Source: DATARR01 sp044868005 (lineage in GTDB: Bacteria; Acidobacteriota; Thermoanaerobaculia; Multivoradales; UBA5704). From it: a DNA stretch of 64,000 bases. The notes below the pieces were generated by a model that was given only the letters and a program-made list of their open reading frames with translations, had not been told where the DNA came from and searched no databases. Positions 35,192-43,752 of this stretch are shown here, piece after piece; positions within the stretch are counted from its first letter, which is position 1, and each line of letters starts with the position of its first letter. The DNA lies in the NCBI GenBank assembly GCA_044868005.1, contig JBIOVX010000095.1, positions 11,048 through 75,047 of the forward strand. Reading direction: 5' to 3'. The position numbers and the translations under genes were made by a program.

Positions 35192-36189
35192 GCGAAGACC
35201 TGGGCGTCGCCGTCTGCATCGTCACCCATGACAGCGCGGCGGACCTGCCGGGCTGCCTCGCGGCCGTCGCCGCGCAGAGCCACCGGCCGCTCGAGATCGT
35301 GGTGGTGGATTGCGCCAGCCGCGACGCCAGCCTGGAGACGGCGCGGCGGCACGCTCCGGCCGGCCTGCCGATCCAGGCCGTGGCGCTCGGCGAGAACCTC
35401 GGCTTCGCGGGCGGCATGAACGCAGCCTTCGCGCGCACGCGGGCGCCGTTCGTCCTCACCCTCAATGCCGACGCCCGTCCCGCTCCCGATTACGTGGCTT
35501 GGCTCGTCCGCCGCGCGCTGGCCCATCCTGACCTTCGCGTTGGCGCCGTTACCGGCCGGTTGGTGCGACCCACCGAGAACGCAAAGCCACGGCGCCTCGA
35601 CGCCTGCGGCATGCGCTTGACCCGCGCCTGGCGCCACCTCGACCGCGGCTCGGGCGAGGTGGAGCGCGGTCAGTGGAGCGAGCCGGAGCGCGTGTTCGGC
35701 GCCACCGGCGCGGCTTCGCTCTTCCGCCGCGAGGCGCTGGACGACGCCGCGGTGGACGGCGAGATCTTCGATCCGCGCTTCCACACCTTCCGCGAGGACG
35801 CCGAGCTGTGCTTCCGCCTGCGCGAGCGCGGCTGGGAGGTGCTCTACGAGCCCGCCGCCGTGGCCGAGCACCGGCGCCTCAACCTCCCCGAGCGGCGGAG
35901 CGCCATGCCGGCCGAGGTCAACCGCCGGTCGCTGCAGAACCGCTACCTGCTGCGGATCTATCACCAGACCGCGGGCAACTTCGCGCGCACCCTGCTGCCG
36001 GCGCTCGCCCGCGATCTCGGAGCGCTCGCCTGGGTCCTGATGCGCGAGCGCTCGTCGCTCGCCGCCTACGGCTGGCTGTGGCGCCACCGCGCCGAGCTGC
36101 TGCGCCGGCGCCGCGCGATCCAGGCCCGGCGGACCGTGCCCGCGCGGGAGATCGACCGCTGGTTTTCGCTACAGGGGATACCTTTGTGA
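35188..36189 (+). CDS. Glycosyltransferase family 2
   Basis: 333 aa from TTG 35188, which overlaps the upstream stop (TTGA) and gives the standard opening LGVAVCIVTHDSAADLPGCL. Motifs: LEIVVVDCASRDAS, ENLGFAGGMNAAFA, VLTLNADARPAPD, FREDAELCFRLRERGWE. The rare TTG start here fits the coupling pattern of the whole run. Cytoplasmic GT likely acting on a lipid-linked glycan. Confidence 0.88.
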   Translation: MSEDLGVAVCIVTHDSAADLPGCLAAVAAQSHRPLEIVVVDCASRDASLETARRHAPAGLPIQAVALGENLGFAGGMNAAFARTRAPFVLTLNADARPAPDYVAWLVRRALAHPDLRVGAVTGRLVRPTENAKPRRLDACGMRLTRAWRHLDRGSGEVERGQWSEPERVFGATGAASLFRREALDDAAVDGEIFDPRFHTFREDAELCFRLRERGWEVLYEPAAVAEHRRLNLPERRSAMPAEVNRRSLQNRYLLRIYHQTAGNFARTLLPALARDLGALAWVLMRERSSLAAYGWLWRHRAELLRRRRAIQARRTVPAREIDRWFSLQGIPL

Positions 36190-37292
36190 GACCGCTCTCC
36201 GTGGCCCTCCTCGGCAGCCGCGGCATCCCCGCGCGCTACGGCGGTTACGAGACGCTGATGGAGGAGCTGGCGCCGCGCCTGATCGCCCGCGGCTTCCGGG
36301 TCACCGTCTATTGCCGGTCGCACTACACACCGAAGGATCTGCGCTCCTGGCGGGGCGCCGATCTGGTGGTGCTCCCCACGGTCCGCACCAAGCACCTCGA
36401 CACGCCGGTGCATACCTTCCTCTCCTGCCTGCACGCCGCTGCGACCGGCTACGACGCGGCCCTGGTGGTCAACTCGGCCAACACCCTCTTCGTGCCGCTG
36501 CTGCAGGTGGCCGGCATTCCGGTGGCGCTCAACGTGGACGGCATCGAGAAGCGGCGGGCCAAGTGGGGAGCCTTCGGCCGCGGCGTCTACGCCCTCTCGG
36601 AGCGGCTGGCCGCGGTGTTGCCGGACGCCCTGGTGACCGACGCCGAGGTCATCCGCCGCCATTACCTGCAGCGTTACGGAGCCGAGTCGGTGCCCATCGC
36701 CTACGGCGTCGATCCCCGCCCGCCGGCCGAGACGGGAATCCTTACACGGCTGGGGCTCGCCTCCCGGCGCTATTTCCTCTACGTCAGTCGTTTCGAGCCG
36801 GAGAACAATCCGCACCGGGTGGCCGAAGCCTACCGCCAAGTCGGCGGCGACCTGCCATTGGTGATGGTGGGGGGCGCGCCGTACGCGGGGAAGTTCATCG
36901 CCGGCTTCACCCGCGGCGCCGATCCGCGCATTCTCTTCCCGGGACCGATCTACGGCGAGGGCTACCGCGAGCTCCTCTCCCATGCGCTGGCCTATGTGCA
37001 CGCCACGGAGGTTGGAGGCACGCACCCCGCCCTCGTCGAGGCCATGGGGTACGGGAATTGCATCATTTTTAACAATACGTCAGAGAATCGCGAGGTGGCG
37101 GGACGCGTGGGACTGACCTTCAGTGCCTTGGAACAGGAAAGCCTGGCGGAGCGGTTGGAGTGGGTGCGCGGCCATCCCGAGCGGGCACGGGCGCGGGGAC
37201 GCGCGGCGGCCCGGCGGGCGAGGCTCCTCTTCTCCTGGGAGCGGGTGGCGGACCGCTACGCGGCGCTTCTTCGGCGGCTGGCGGGCAGATGA
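36186..37292 (+). CDS. DUF1972/GT4 glycosyltransferase (rhamnosyltransferase type)
   Basis: 368 aa from GTG 36186 (GTGA overlap). N-terminal DUF1972 signature: VALLGSRGIPARYGGYETLM, then VTVYCR, LVVNSANTLF, NVDGIEKRRAKWG. GT-B C-terminal half: YFLYVSRFEPENNPHRVAEA, GPIYGEGYRELLSHA, HATEVGGTHPALVEAMGYG with the nucleotide-sugar Glu. Proteins with this start are usually alpha-type rhamnosyltransferases in surface polysaccharide loci. Last of the coupled run; 100 bp precede the next gene. Confidence 0.9.
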   Translation: MRPLSVALLGSRGIPARYGGYETLMEELAPRLIARGFRVTVYCRSHYTPKDLRSWRGADLVVLPTVRTKHLDTPVHTFLSCLHAAATGYDAALVVNSANTLFVPLLQVAGIPVALNVDGIEKRRAKWGAFGRGVYALSERLAAVLPDALVTDAEVIRRHYLQRYGAESVPIAYGVDPRPPAETGILTRLGLASRRYFLYVSRFEPENNPHRVAEAYRQVGGDLPLVMVGGAPYAGKFIAGFTRGADPRILFPGPIYGEGYRELLSHALAYVHATEVGGTHPALVEAMGYGNCIIFNNTSENREVAGRVGLTFSALEQESLAERLEWVRGHPERARARGRAAARRARLLFSWERVADRYAALLRRLAGR

Positions 37293-37392
37293 GATGTGCG
37301 CTATGCTAGCGGGGCATAGACGAAGGGCGCGGCTGGCACGTTAAAATATGCAACTTGCAATGGTGCGGTCCCTGATCTCGCGTTAAGAATCC

Positions 37393-38847
37393 ATGCTGAA
37401 AGAACGAGCTCGCATCCTTACGGTCGCGATCTTCACCCTCGACCTGCTGCTCGTTGCCGCCGCTTTCCTCTGTGCTTACGGCCTGCGCGACGCCGTGCTG
37501 CCGCGGTGGGCGCCGGGCACGTTCCCCGGCCGTCTCTACTCGCTCAGCGACTACTTGCCGCTGCTGCCGCTGGCCCTCGCCATCTGGGGCGCGCTGCTGT
37601 TGAGCTCGGGCCGGTATCGCTCGCACCGCACCGTGCTGCTCCTCGAGGAGGCCTGGGCGATCATCCGCGTCTGCGTGAGCGGCGCCATCATTTTCACTCT
37701 GGCCCTGTATCTCACCCGTCTCGACGAGCGGCTGCTGGGCGACGATCGCGTCAGCCGTTTGTGGGCCCTGCTGTTCGCCGTCTTCTCCTGTCTCTTCCTG
37801 CTCAGTGAGAAGCTCGGGTTGCGGCTCACTTCGCGCTACGTGCGCTCGCACGGTTTCAACTACCGCACGGTGCTCATCGTCGGCACCGGGTCCACGGCTC
37901 TGAGCATTGCCGATTCCATTCAGGGCCACCGCTTCTGGGGCTTCCGCATCCTCGGTTTCGTCCGCAATGGCCATCAGCCGGAGGAGCCCTGGCCGAGCCG
38001 CTTTCCGATCCTCGGCGAGATCGCCGACATCCCGCGCATTGTCGAGAGCAGCGTCGTCGACGACGTCATCTTCGCCGTCCACCGGCGCGAGCTGGACCGG
38101 CTGGAGGATCTCTTCCTGAGTCTGCAGGAGCAGGGGATCCGCACGCGCTTCGCCATGGATCTCTTTCCGCACACCCGCGCGCGCATCGAGCTCGAAGAGC
38201 TGGACGGCATGCCCCTCCTCTCCTTCGCCACGACGCCGACGAGCCAGCTCAAGCTCATGCTCAAGCGGACTCTCGACGTGGCCGTGGCCTCGCTCCTGCT
38301 GCTCATCGCGCTGCCGATCGTGGGCATGATCGCGCTGGCCATCCGGCTTACCTCCGGCGGCAAGGTGCTCTTCCGGCAGACCCGCTGCGGCCTCAACGGC
38401 CGGGTCTTCACCCTCTACAAGTTCCGCACCATGGTGGAGGGTGCCGAGGAGCGCCGCCGCGAGCTGATGCACCTGAACGAGATGGACGGTCCGGTCTTCA
38501 AGCTGCGCAGCGATCCGCGGGTGACCGGCTTCGGCCGCTTCCTCCGCCGCTACAGCCTCGACGAGCTGCCCCAGCTCTGGAACGTGTTGCGCGGCGACAT
38601 GAGCATGGTGGGACCGCGGCCGCCGATCCCCGAGGAGGTGGCGAAGTATCAGCGCTGGCAGCGCCGGCGGCTTGCCATGAAGCCGGGCCTCACCTGCCTC
38701 TGGCAAGTGAGCGGGCGCAACGACCTCGACTTCGACCGCTGGATGCAGCTCGACCTCGAGTACATCGACTCCTGGTCACCGACGCTCGACTTCAAGATCC
38801 TGCTGAAGACGATCCCGGCGGTGCTTTCGGGGAAGGGTGCGTCGTAG
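37393..38847 (+). CDS. Polyisoprenyl-phosphate hexose-1-phosphate transferase (WbaP/WcaJ type)
   Basis: 484 aa. Four to five N-terminal transmembrane helices, a CoA_binding_3-like middle (VLIVGTGSTALSIADSIQG), and the C-terminal bacterial sugar transferase domain beginning KRTLDVAVASLLLL. Its conserved phrases are all there: LYKFRTMVEGAEERR, FLRRYSLDELPQLWNVLRGDMS (in parts), MVGPRPPIPEEV and KPGLTCLWQVSGRNDLDF. It starts the repeat unit by moving a sugar-1-phosphate to undecaprenyl phosphate. The 100-bp leader holds a small hairpin (37301-37319) and AT-rich sequence but no promoter I trust. Confidence 0.93.
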   Translation: MLKERARILTVAIFTLDLLLVAAAFLCAYGLRDAVLPRWAPGTFPGRLYSLSDYLPLLPLALAIWGALLLSSGRYRSHRTVLLLEEAWAIIRVCVSGAIIFTLALYLTRLDERLLGDDRVSRLWALLFAVFSCLFLLSEKLGLRLTSRYVRSHGFNYRTVLIVGTGSTALSIADSIQGHRFWGFRILGFVRNGHQPEEPWPSRFPILGEIADIPRIVESSVVDDVIFAVHRRELDRLEDLFLSLQEQGIRTRFAMDLFPHTRARIELEELDGMPLLSFATTPTSQLKLMLKRTLDVAVASLLLLIALPIVGMIALAIRLTSGGKVLFRQTRCGLNGRVFTLYKFRTMVEGAEERRRELMHLNEMDGPVFKLRSDPRVTGFGRFLRRYSLDELPQLWNVLRGDMSMVGPRPPIPEEVAKYQRWQRRRLAMKPGLTCLWQVSGRNDLDFDRWMQLDLEYIDSWSPTLDFKILLKTIPAVLSGKGAS

Positions 38848-38880
38848 GCGGTTGCCCGTCCTCGAATTCCTGAAGGGGAT

Positions 38881-39507
38881 CTACACCGCTCGCACCCAAG
38901 CGGCGACCGTTCTCTTGATTTCCTTCCAGTCCACTTTCCAAATCATCCTGGGCATCCGCTCAGCGTCTGCGTCATCGAAGTAGGTTAGAGCATAGAGGAC
39001 ATGGCCGGTGTCCTCGACGTTAAATTTCGCGCGGTACCACTCCAGCATGTCCGCAAGAGAAAAGCCGTTGTGGCCAAGGGCGAAGAGATCGACGAAGTCC
39101 TTCTTCGAGCCCCTCTGTGCGATGGCGGAGAGCTTCATACAAGCTAGATCGCGGAGTCCGGCAAGGTTGCAGCCGAACTCCCGCCAGGCTAGGAGGGAAT
39201 CGAGCATCCGATAACGGAATTCGAGAAAGCTGACGCGCACGCCGTGGACGGTCCCGTACAGCGTGCCTGCGCTGATCTGCCCTGTAATAAAGGGAATCCC
39301 GCTCTCCCGGATCTCTTGGGAAAGACGCAGAGGGTCGGGTATGCGGTCGCTGTGAAACCAATCGAGGTCTACGGACCGGCGATGACCCAGGTGCAAGGCG
39401 ATCGCGGTGCCACCGGCGAGGTAGAAGCCGTCAGCCACCGATTTTGGACCGAGGAGCCGCAAGACTTTCCGCTGTCGCTCGGTCAGAACCTCACCATGAA
39501 GGCTCAT
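38881..39507 (-). CDS. AbiEii/AbiGii-type nucleotidyltransferase (putative toxin)
   Basis: 208 aa from ATG 39507. Pol-beta-like nucleotidyltransferase: FYLAGGTAIALHLGHR with SVDLDWF (the G-G...D-x-D motif) and the second motif RGSKKDFVDLFAL. This matches the toxin of AbiE/AbiG-type abortive infection and similar TA pairs. Its ATG overlaps the stop of the DUF6922 gene (ATGA), the expected antitoxin-first order. Sits between glycan genes on the opposite strand and has lower GC, so it is likely acquired. Confidence 0.8.
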   Translation of the reverse strand: MSLHGEVLTERQRKVLRLLGPKSVADGFYLAGGTAIALHLGHRRSVDLDWFHSDRIPDPLRLSQEIRESGIPFITGQISAGTLYGTVHGVRVSFLEFRYRMLDSLLAWREFGCNLAGLRDLACMKLSAIAQRGSKKDFVDLFALGHNGFSLADMLEWYRAKFNVEDTGHVLYALTYFDDADAERMPRMIWKVDWKEIKRTVAAWVRAV

Positions 39508-39860
39508 GGATGGGTGCGGCGATCCCAGACCTGCCGGCCCTCGCTTTTCAGCCACTCATCGACCCGGCGGCGTGGGATGTCGAGCATGAGCTGCCAGTAG
39601 CGGAGCTGGCGCGGTGAGAGACCTCGTCCCTCGTGACGTTCGATCCAGCCGCGGATGGCCTCGTCTCCCGCTGCCGAGCGGAGCCACTGAACTGTCTCCC
39701 AGGGGCCCGAGGCGAGGACGCGTCCGATGATCATCTCCTGATCCCGGTCCCACCGCAGCGAACGAGGATCGAGGTCCCAGAAGAGTTTCTTCACAGGAGC
39801 CGGAAGAGAATTGCGAGACCTTGCCGTCCTCCCGTTCGCATTCACCATGCGGTCATTCAT
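39504..39860 (-). CDS. DUF6922-like protein (putative antitoxin of the AbiEii-type pair)
   Basis: 118 aa from ATG 39860 (ATG 39848 also possible). The core reads VKKLFWDLDPRSLRW, MIIGRVLASGPWETVQWL, IERHEGRGLSPRQLRYWQLML, the DUF6922 pattern that is often found ahead of nucleotidyltransferase-toxin genes. Small, soluble, no HTH that I can see. Coupled to the next gene by ATGA. The antitoxin role is inferred from order and coupling. Confidence 0.72.
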   Translation of the reverse strand: MNDRMVNANGRTARSRNSLPAPVKKLFWDLDPRSLRWDRDQEMIIGRVLASGPWETVQWLRSAAGDEAIRGWIERHEGRGLSPRQLRYWQLMLDIPRRRVDEWLKSEGRQVWDRRTHP

Positions 39861-39873
39861 CGCGGTTAAGATT

Positions 39874-40314
39874 CTAACTTCTAGATCGATCGTTGAAGGG
39901 GTTCTCGACAGTGATCCCGCCATAAGCCTGCCGGTCGCCGAGATCTTCGGAGAGGACCCGCGAGCATCCGGCCCGGCGCGCAGCTTCGAGGATCGTGGCG
40001 TCCCAGGGAGAAATCTTCCACCGTTGAGCAAGGCCGAGCGCGGCTAAGACCAACTCGGGAGCCATCTCTACTACGGACCATTCCCCGAGCGCCCGGACAT
40101 ATTCGAAGGCCTCGCTGGGGGGAAGGGCGATCTTCGCCTTCCGGGTGACGTTGACGTACACCTCCAACATCACCTGCGTGCTGATGGCGTAGCACCCCTC
40201 AGCGAAACCTCGCGTCACAATCTCTCGTGCTCGCCTTTGCTTCTCCGGCTCGTCGTTGCTGACGGCATAGACGAGTACATTGGAATCTACAAAGGCCACC
40301 AGATCAGCGCTCAT
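39874..40314 (-). CDS. vapC: VapC-type PIN-domain toxin
   Basis: 146 aa from ATG 40314. PIN acidic residues: Asp in VAFVDSNVLVYA, Glu in QVMLEVYVNV, Asp in PWDATILEAA and Asp in VLSEDLGD. The order and length suit a VapC RNase. It overlaps the vapB stop by 11 nt; its stop lies 13 nt from the start of the DUF6922 gene, so two TA modules sit head to tail. Confidence 0.88.
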   Translation of the reverse strand: MSADLVAFVDSNVLVYAVSNDEPEKQRRAREIVTRGFAEGCYAISTQVMLEVYVNVTRKAKIALPPSEAFEYVRALGEWSVVEMAPELVLAALGLAQRWKISPWDATILEAARRAGCSRVLSEDLGDRQAYGGITVENPFNDRSRS

Positions 40315-40540
40315 GCAGTTCTGCTCTGGTGGGACGGGGGCCGCCAAGTTGGACAGAGGGGCGGTCCAGAAGGTGCTGAATGCGCTCCAGCGCCGCGAGC
40401 CGTCGGCTCTCCTGACTCACAATCTCCTTCAGAAAGCCGCGCACCATATCGTTGACGGAGGTCCGGCGCCTGGCGGCCACGGCCCGCGCCTCCTTCAGGA
40501 GCTCTTCCTCGACCACCAAGGTGACGTTCAATCTCCTCAT
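40304..40540 (-). CDS. vapB: VapB-type ribbon-helix-helix antitoxin
   Basis: 78 aa. RHH strand RRLNVTLVVEEELLKEA then helices (AVAARRRTSVNDMVRGFL) and a C-terminal tail (GGPRPTRAELHER) that would wrap the toxin. Overlaps vapC by 11 nt, the classical arrangement that keeps antitoxin in excess. Likely autoregulates with VapC from its own upstream region. Confidence 0.85.
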   Translation of the reverse strand: MRRLNVTLVVEEELLKEARAVAARRRTSVNDMVRGFLKEIVSQESRRLAALERIQHLLDRPSVQLGGPRPTRAELHER

Positions 40541-40564
40541 CGGCAGAGCCCTCCAGGGGTCAGC

Positions 40565-41446
40565 TTAGCACGGATTACGTGCAGGCGTTTCGTTCGCGGG
40601 CCACAAACGCAGCTCCGCACCCCGCATGCGAAGCAGAAAATACGCAGCACCGATCCACAACAGCGCGACGGTGAGCCAGGCGACCAGCGAGGTGCTCAAG
40701 GCAAAGGGATTCGTGGCGCCCGCGACCCCCGAGGGAACGATGTCCTTGGTGTTGTTCACGGCCGCGTGCATCAACATCACGAGCAGCAGGCTCCCTTCGG
40801 TGCGCCAGTAGAGCCATGCCATGGCGACGGACAGCGCGGTGACTTGCAGGAGGTAAATCGGAAACGACTGGCCGGACGTGTCGGTTCCCTCAATGAGGAA
40901 GAGAGGGAGATGCCAACACGCCCAGATCACTCCGAGCAGGATGCTGCTCCATCCGAGCCCGAGGCGCGCCGCCAGCCGAGGCAGAGCATAGCCGCGCCAT
41001 CCGATCTCTTCCCCGGCCTGTACCCACATCGAGATGGCGGTCGCGAGGAGCATGATGTACCAGGGCGTTGATCCAAACCGTGGCCATGCGCCCGTGGCGA
41101 GGCGATGCACGAGCGCTACGGTGAGCTTGATCGCCGCCATGTAGCCGGCGGCGAACACATACCAGCGCGCTCCAACCTGCCAATGCAGAATCCGGCGCAG
41201 CAATGCCTGTACTCCCGCGCGCCCGCCGGCTAGCGCCGTGAGCGCGAGAGCGACCAGCCCCGGAGCAAAGGTGCCGAGGAGGAACAGCGGCTCCATTCCC
41301 GTGACGACAGGACTCGTAAGCCCGGCTCCTCGGGAGAGGGCGATCGAGGCCATCCAGCACGTCCAAGCCACAGCGTACGTGAGGGAGAAAAACCCAAGGA
41401 GGGCGCCGATGACTGCTCCACGTCGCGAAGGGATGAGGGCCTGCAT
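40565..41446 (-). CDS. CPBP-family intramembrane metalloprotease (Abi)
   Basis: 293 aa, about eight transmembrane helices. The three CPBP motifs are present: GEEIGWRGYALPRL (EExxxR), WACWHLPLFL (HxxxF-like) and MLMHAAVNNT (HxxxN). Members are Rce1-like prenyl-protein or bacteriocin-immunity proteases. No bacteriocin or prenylated substrate is visible nearby. The 154-bp gap to the next gene (41447-41600) holds a weak hairpin at 41536-41553 and nothing else I can name. Confidence 0.88.
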   Translation of the reverse strand: MQALIPSRRGAVIGALLGFFSLTYAVAWTCWMASIALSRGAGLTSPVVTGMEPLFLLGTFAPGLVALALTALAGGRAGVQALLRRILHWQVGARWYVFAAGYMAAIKLTVALVHRLATGAWPRFGSTPWYIMLLATAISMWVQAGEEIGWRGYALPRLAARLGLGWSSILLGVIWACWHLPLFLIEGTDTSGQSFPIYLLQVTALSVAMAWLYWRTEGSLLLVMLMHAAVNNTKDIVPSGVAGATNPFALSTSLVAWLTVALLWIGAAYFLLRMRGAELRLWPANETPARNPC

Positions 41447-41600
41447 ATACCGATGCTACGGGTGTTTGTTACGGAGGGTTGCAGTTCAGGACGGGCCGCC
41501 GAAGCTTAGACGCGCCGTATCGTAGCCGCCTGCTACAGGAGCGCAGACTCCTGCTACCTGAGCGTAGCCGCTGAATACGGAATCGAACTTATGGAGTGGA

Positions 41601-42749
41601 CTACTTAGTTGCGGCGCCCACTACTCTCTCGCACAGCTCCTCGATCCGCCGCGCCACCTCGTCCCAGTCGTAGCCCGCCGCCCGCGCGAGAGCGTTCTCG
41701 TGGAGGCGCGACCATTCCTCTCCATCCAGCATCAGCTTCTCCAGGACCTCCGCCAAGGCGCCGGGCTCGGGCGGGCAGCACAGCCCCTCGACACCGTGAC
41801 GGACCAGCTCGGGTACCGCGCTCTCGGGCGACTCGCAGTAGACGACCGGCAGACCTGCGGCCATGGCTTCCAGTGGAAAGAGACCGAAACCCTCGCGCTC
41901 CGAGGGCTGGACGGCGATGCGCGACCTTCCCAGGTTCTCCCACACCTCGCGGCTGGTCTCGACGTGGCCGCGAAAGTCCACGCGATCCGCGATCCCCAGC
42001 TCGTCCGCCAGACGCACGAGGGTCTCGCGAAAGGGACCATCGCCGAAAACGGTCAGCAGCACGCCGGGATGGCGCGGCGCCAGCAGCGCGACGGCGCGCA
42101 GCAGGAGGTCGATCCGCTTCTCGCGCAGCAGGCGGCCGGCGTAGATGAGCGGCGGTCCCTCGCCGTGGCCGGCCGCGGCGGCCTGCTGCACGGCGGCCAC
42201 GTGAATGCCGCAGGGCACGAGCTCGACGCCGCCGCGCCGCCTTTTGCGGGCGAGGCGCTCCCGGGTGAGCTCGCTGGTGGCCGTCACCGCCGTGCCGAGC
42301 TGTCCCATCAGCCACTCGATGGTCTTGTAGACCGGCGCCTTCCATCGCCCGACGTAGCCCTTCCAGTAATCGCCCCAGTACTCGTACCAGGTGACGAGCA
42401 GAGGCTTCCTCGCCAGCGCGCACTTCACGGCCAGCGGCAGGATGTGGATGTAGGGCATGTTCGCGGTTTCCACCACGTCGAAGCCGCGCACGTCCACCCG
42501 CGGCACGGTGAAGGCGAAGCGGATCGCCTTGCGCGTGCTGCGCTGGCCGGCGGCGTTGTAGAGCGCTCCCAGTTCGCCGAGCGACCGCACCTTGAGGCGC
42601 GGCGGAATACCGGGCAGCGGCTTGCAGAAGCCGGCGAGCGTCACCTCGTGGCCGCGCCGGCAGAGCGCCGCCGCCAGCTCGTAGTTGCGGTGCTCGACTC
42701 CGCCGATGAAGTCGGGATAGACCGTCTCGTAAACGATGAGGACCTTCAA
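41601..42749 (-). CDS. Glycosyltransferase family 4 (GT-B)
   Basis: 382 aa from TTG 42749, one base after the upstream gene's stop; the start gives KVLIVYETVYPDFIGGVEHRNYELA, a GT4 opening with the acceptor-site GGVE motif. The C-terminal nucleotide-sugar site is EREGFGLFPLEAMAAGLPVV. Also LIYAGRLLREKRIDLLLRA. Cytoplasmic or membrane-associated. Together with the next two genes upstream it forms a minus-strand operon. Confidence 0.9.
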   Translation of the reverse strand: MKVLIVYETVYPDFIGGVEHRNYELAAALCRRGHEVTLAGFCKPLPGIPPRLKVRSLGELGALYNAAGQRSTRKAIRFAFTVPRVDVRGFDVVETANMPYIHILPLAVKCALARKPLLVTWYEYWGDYWKGYVGRWKAPVYKTIEWLMGQLGTAVTATSELTRERLARKRRRGGVELVPCGIHVAAVQQAAAAGHGEGPPLIYAGRLLREKRIDLLLRAVALLAPRHPGVLLTVFGDGPFRETLVRLADELGIADRVDFRGHVETSREVWENLGRSRIAVQPSEREGFGLFPLEAMAAGLPVVYCESPESAVPELVRHGVEGLCCPPEPGALAEVLEKLMLDGEEWSRLHENALARAAGYDWDEVARRIEELCERVVGAATK

Positions 42750-42750
42750 G

Positions 42751-43704
42751 CTACTTCCACGGGATCAGCGCGGCGATCTCGGCCGAGCGCCGGTTGATGG
42801 TGGAGAGCAGCACGCCGCAGGCGAAGGAGAGGGCGGCGAGGAGGAAGAGCGCCGCCGAGAGCACGGCGAGAGGCAGCCGCGGCACCAAGCCGGTGCGCAG
42901 GAACTCGGTGACCACCACGGTGCCGCCGGCGAGCGAGAGGACGAGGAAGAACAGCGCCAGCAAGCCGAAGCAGGTCATCGGCTTGTAATCGCGGAAGAAG
43001 GTGAGGATGGCGAGCAGGATGCGGGTGCCGTCCCGGTAGGTGTGCAGCTTGCTCGGGTTCTCGGCGGGCCGGGCGCGGTAGTGCACCGGCACCTCGGCCA
43101 CGGGGAACCTTTGCACGGCGGCCTGCAGCGACAGCTCGGCTTCCACCTCGAAGCCCTGGGCGATGAGCGGCGTCGCCTCCAGGAACCGCCGGGTGATCAC
43201 CCGGTAGCCGGAGAAGAGGTCGCGCGTCTTGACGCCGAAGAGCAGCCGCACGAGGAAGATGAACAGGCGGTTGCCGAAGGAGTGGCCGGCGCGGAAGGCG
43301 CCCTGCTCGAAATCCGTCAGGCGCGTGCCGATCACCATCTCCGCTCCGGCCTCGGCGGCGGCGAGGAGCCGGGGGGCGTCCGCGGCCGGGTAGGTGTCGT
43401 CCCCGTCCACCATCACCAGCAGGACGGCGCCGTCCGCCCGCGCCTTGCGGAAGCCGGAGAGGAGGGCGAATCCCTTGCCCGGGCGCGGCTCGCGGATCAC
43501 CTCCGCGCCGGCCCTGCGCGCCGCCGCCGCCGTGTCGTCTCCCGAAGCGTTGTCCACCACCAGGATCTGCGCCGCCGGCAGCGCGGCGCGGAAGTCGGCC
43601 ACCACCTTGCCGATGGTGAGTGCCTCGTTGTGGCAGGGGATGACGACCGCGACGCGCGCGGCGGCGGGGGCATCGCTGGGGAGCGCGTGGAGCGTTTCGG
43701 TCAC
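42751..43704 (-). CDS. Polyprenyl-phosphate glycosyltransferase (GT2, DPM1-like)
   Basis: 317 aa from GTG 43704. GT-A domain: RVAVVIPCHNEALTIGKVVADF, ILVVDNASGDDTA, metal motif LLVMVDGDDTYPAAD, and FRAGHSFGNRLFIFLVRLLFG. Two C-terminal transmembrane helices (FGLLALFFLVLSLAGG; AVLSAALFLLAALSFACG). This is the layout of polyprenyl-phosphate mannose/glucose synthases that make lipid-linked single sugars for GT-C enzymes, several of which are encoded in this window. Confidence 0.9.
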   Translation of the reverse strand: MTETLHALPSDAPAAARVAVVIPCHNEALTIGKVVADFRAALPAAQILVVDNASGDDTAAAARRAGAEVIREPRPGKGFALLSGFRKARADGAVLLVMVDGDDTYPAADAPRLLAAAEAGAEMVIGTRLTDFEQGAFRAGHSFGNRLFIFLVRLLFGVKTRDLFSGYRVITRRFLEATPLIAQGFEVEAELSLQAAVQRFPVAEVPVHYRARPAENPSKLHTYRDGTRILLAILTFFRDYKPMTCFGLLALFFLVLSLAGGTVVVTEFLRTGLVPRLPLAVLSAALFLLAALSFACGVLLSTINRRSAEIAALIPWK

Positions 43705-43752
43705 GTCGCGAGCCTCGGGTTCAGCCGGCGAGGCGGAATCCTACTGCATGCT

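Noticed and set aside
37341..37362. Possible sigma54 promoter (TGGCACG ... ATGC) ahead of the sugar transferase gene
   Set aside because: Distance between the GG and GC elements is three bases too long for a -24/-12 site.
41536..41553. Terminator after the CPBP/GT4 gap hairpin
   Set aside because: A short 6-bp stem without a T-run on either strand, and the position is upstream of the CPBP gene rather than after a gene end on the plus strand.
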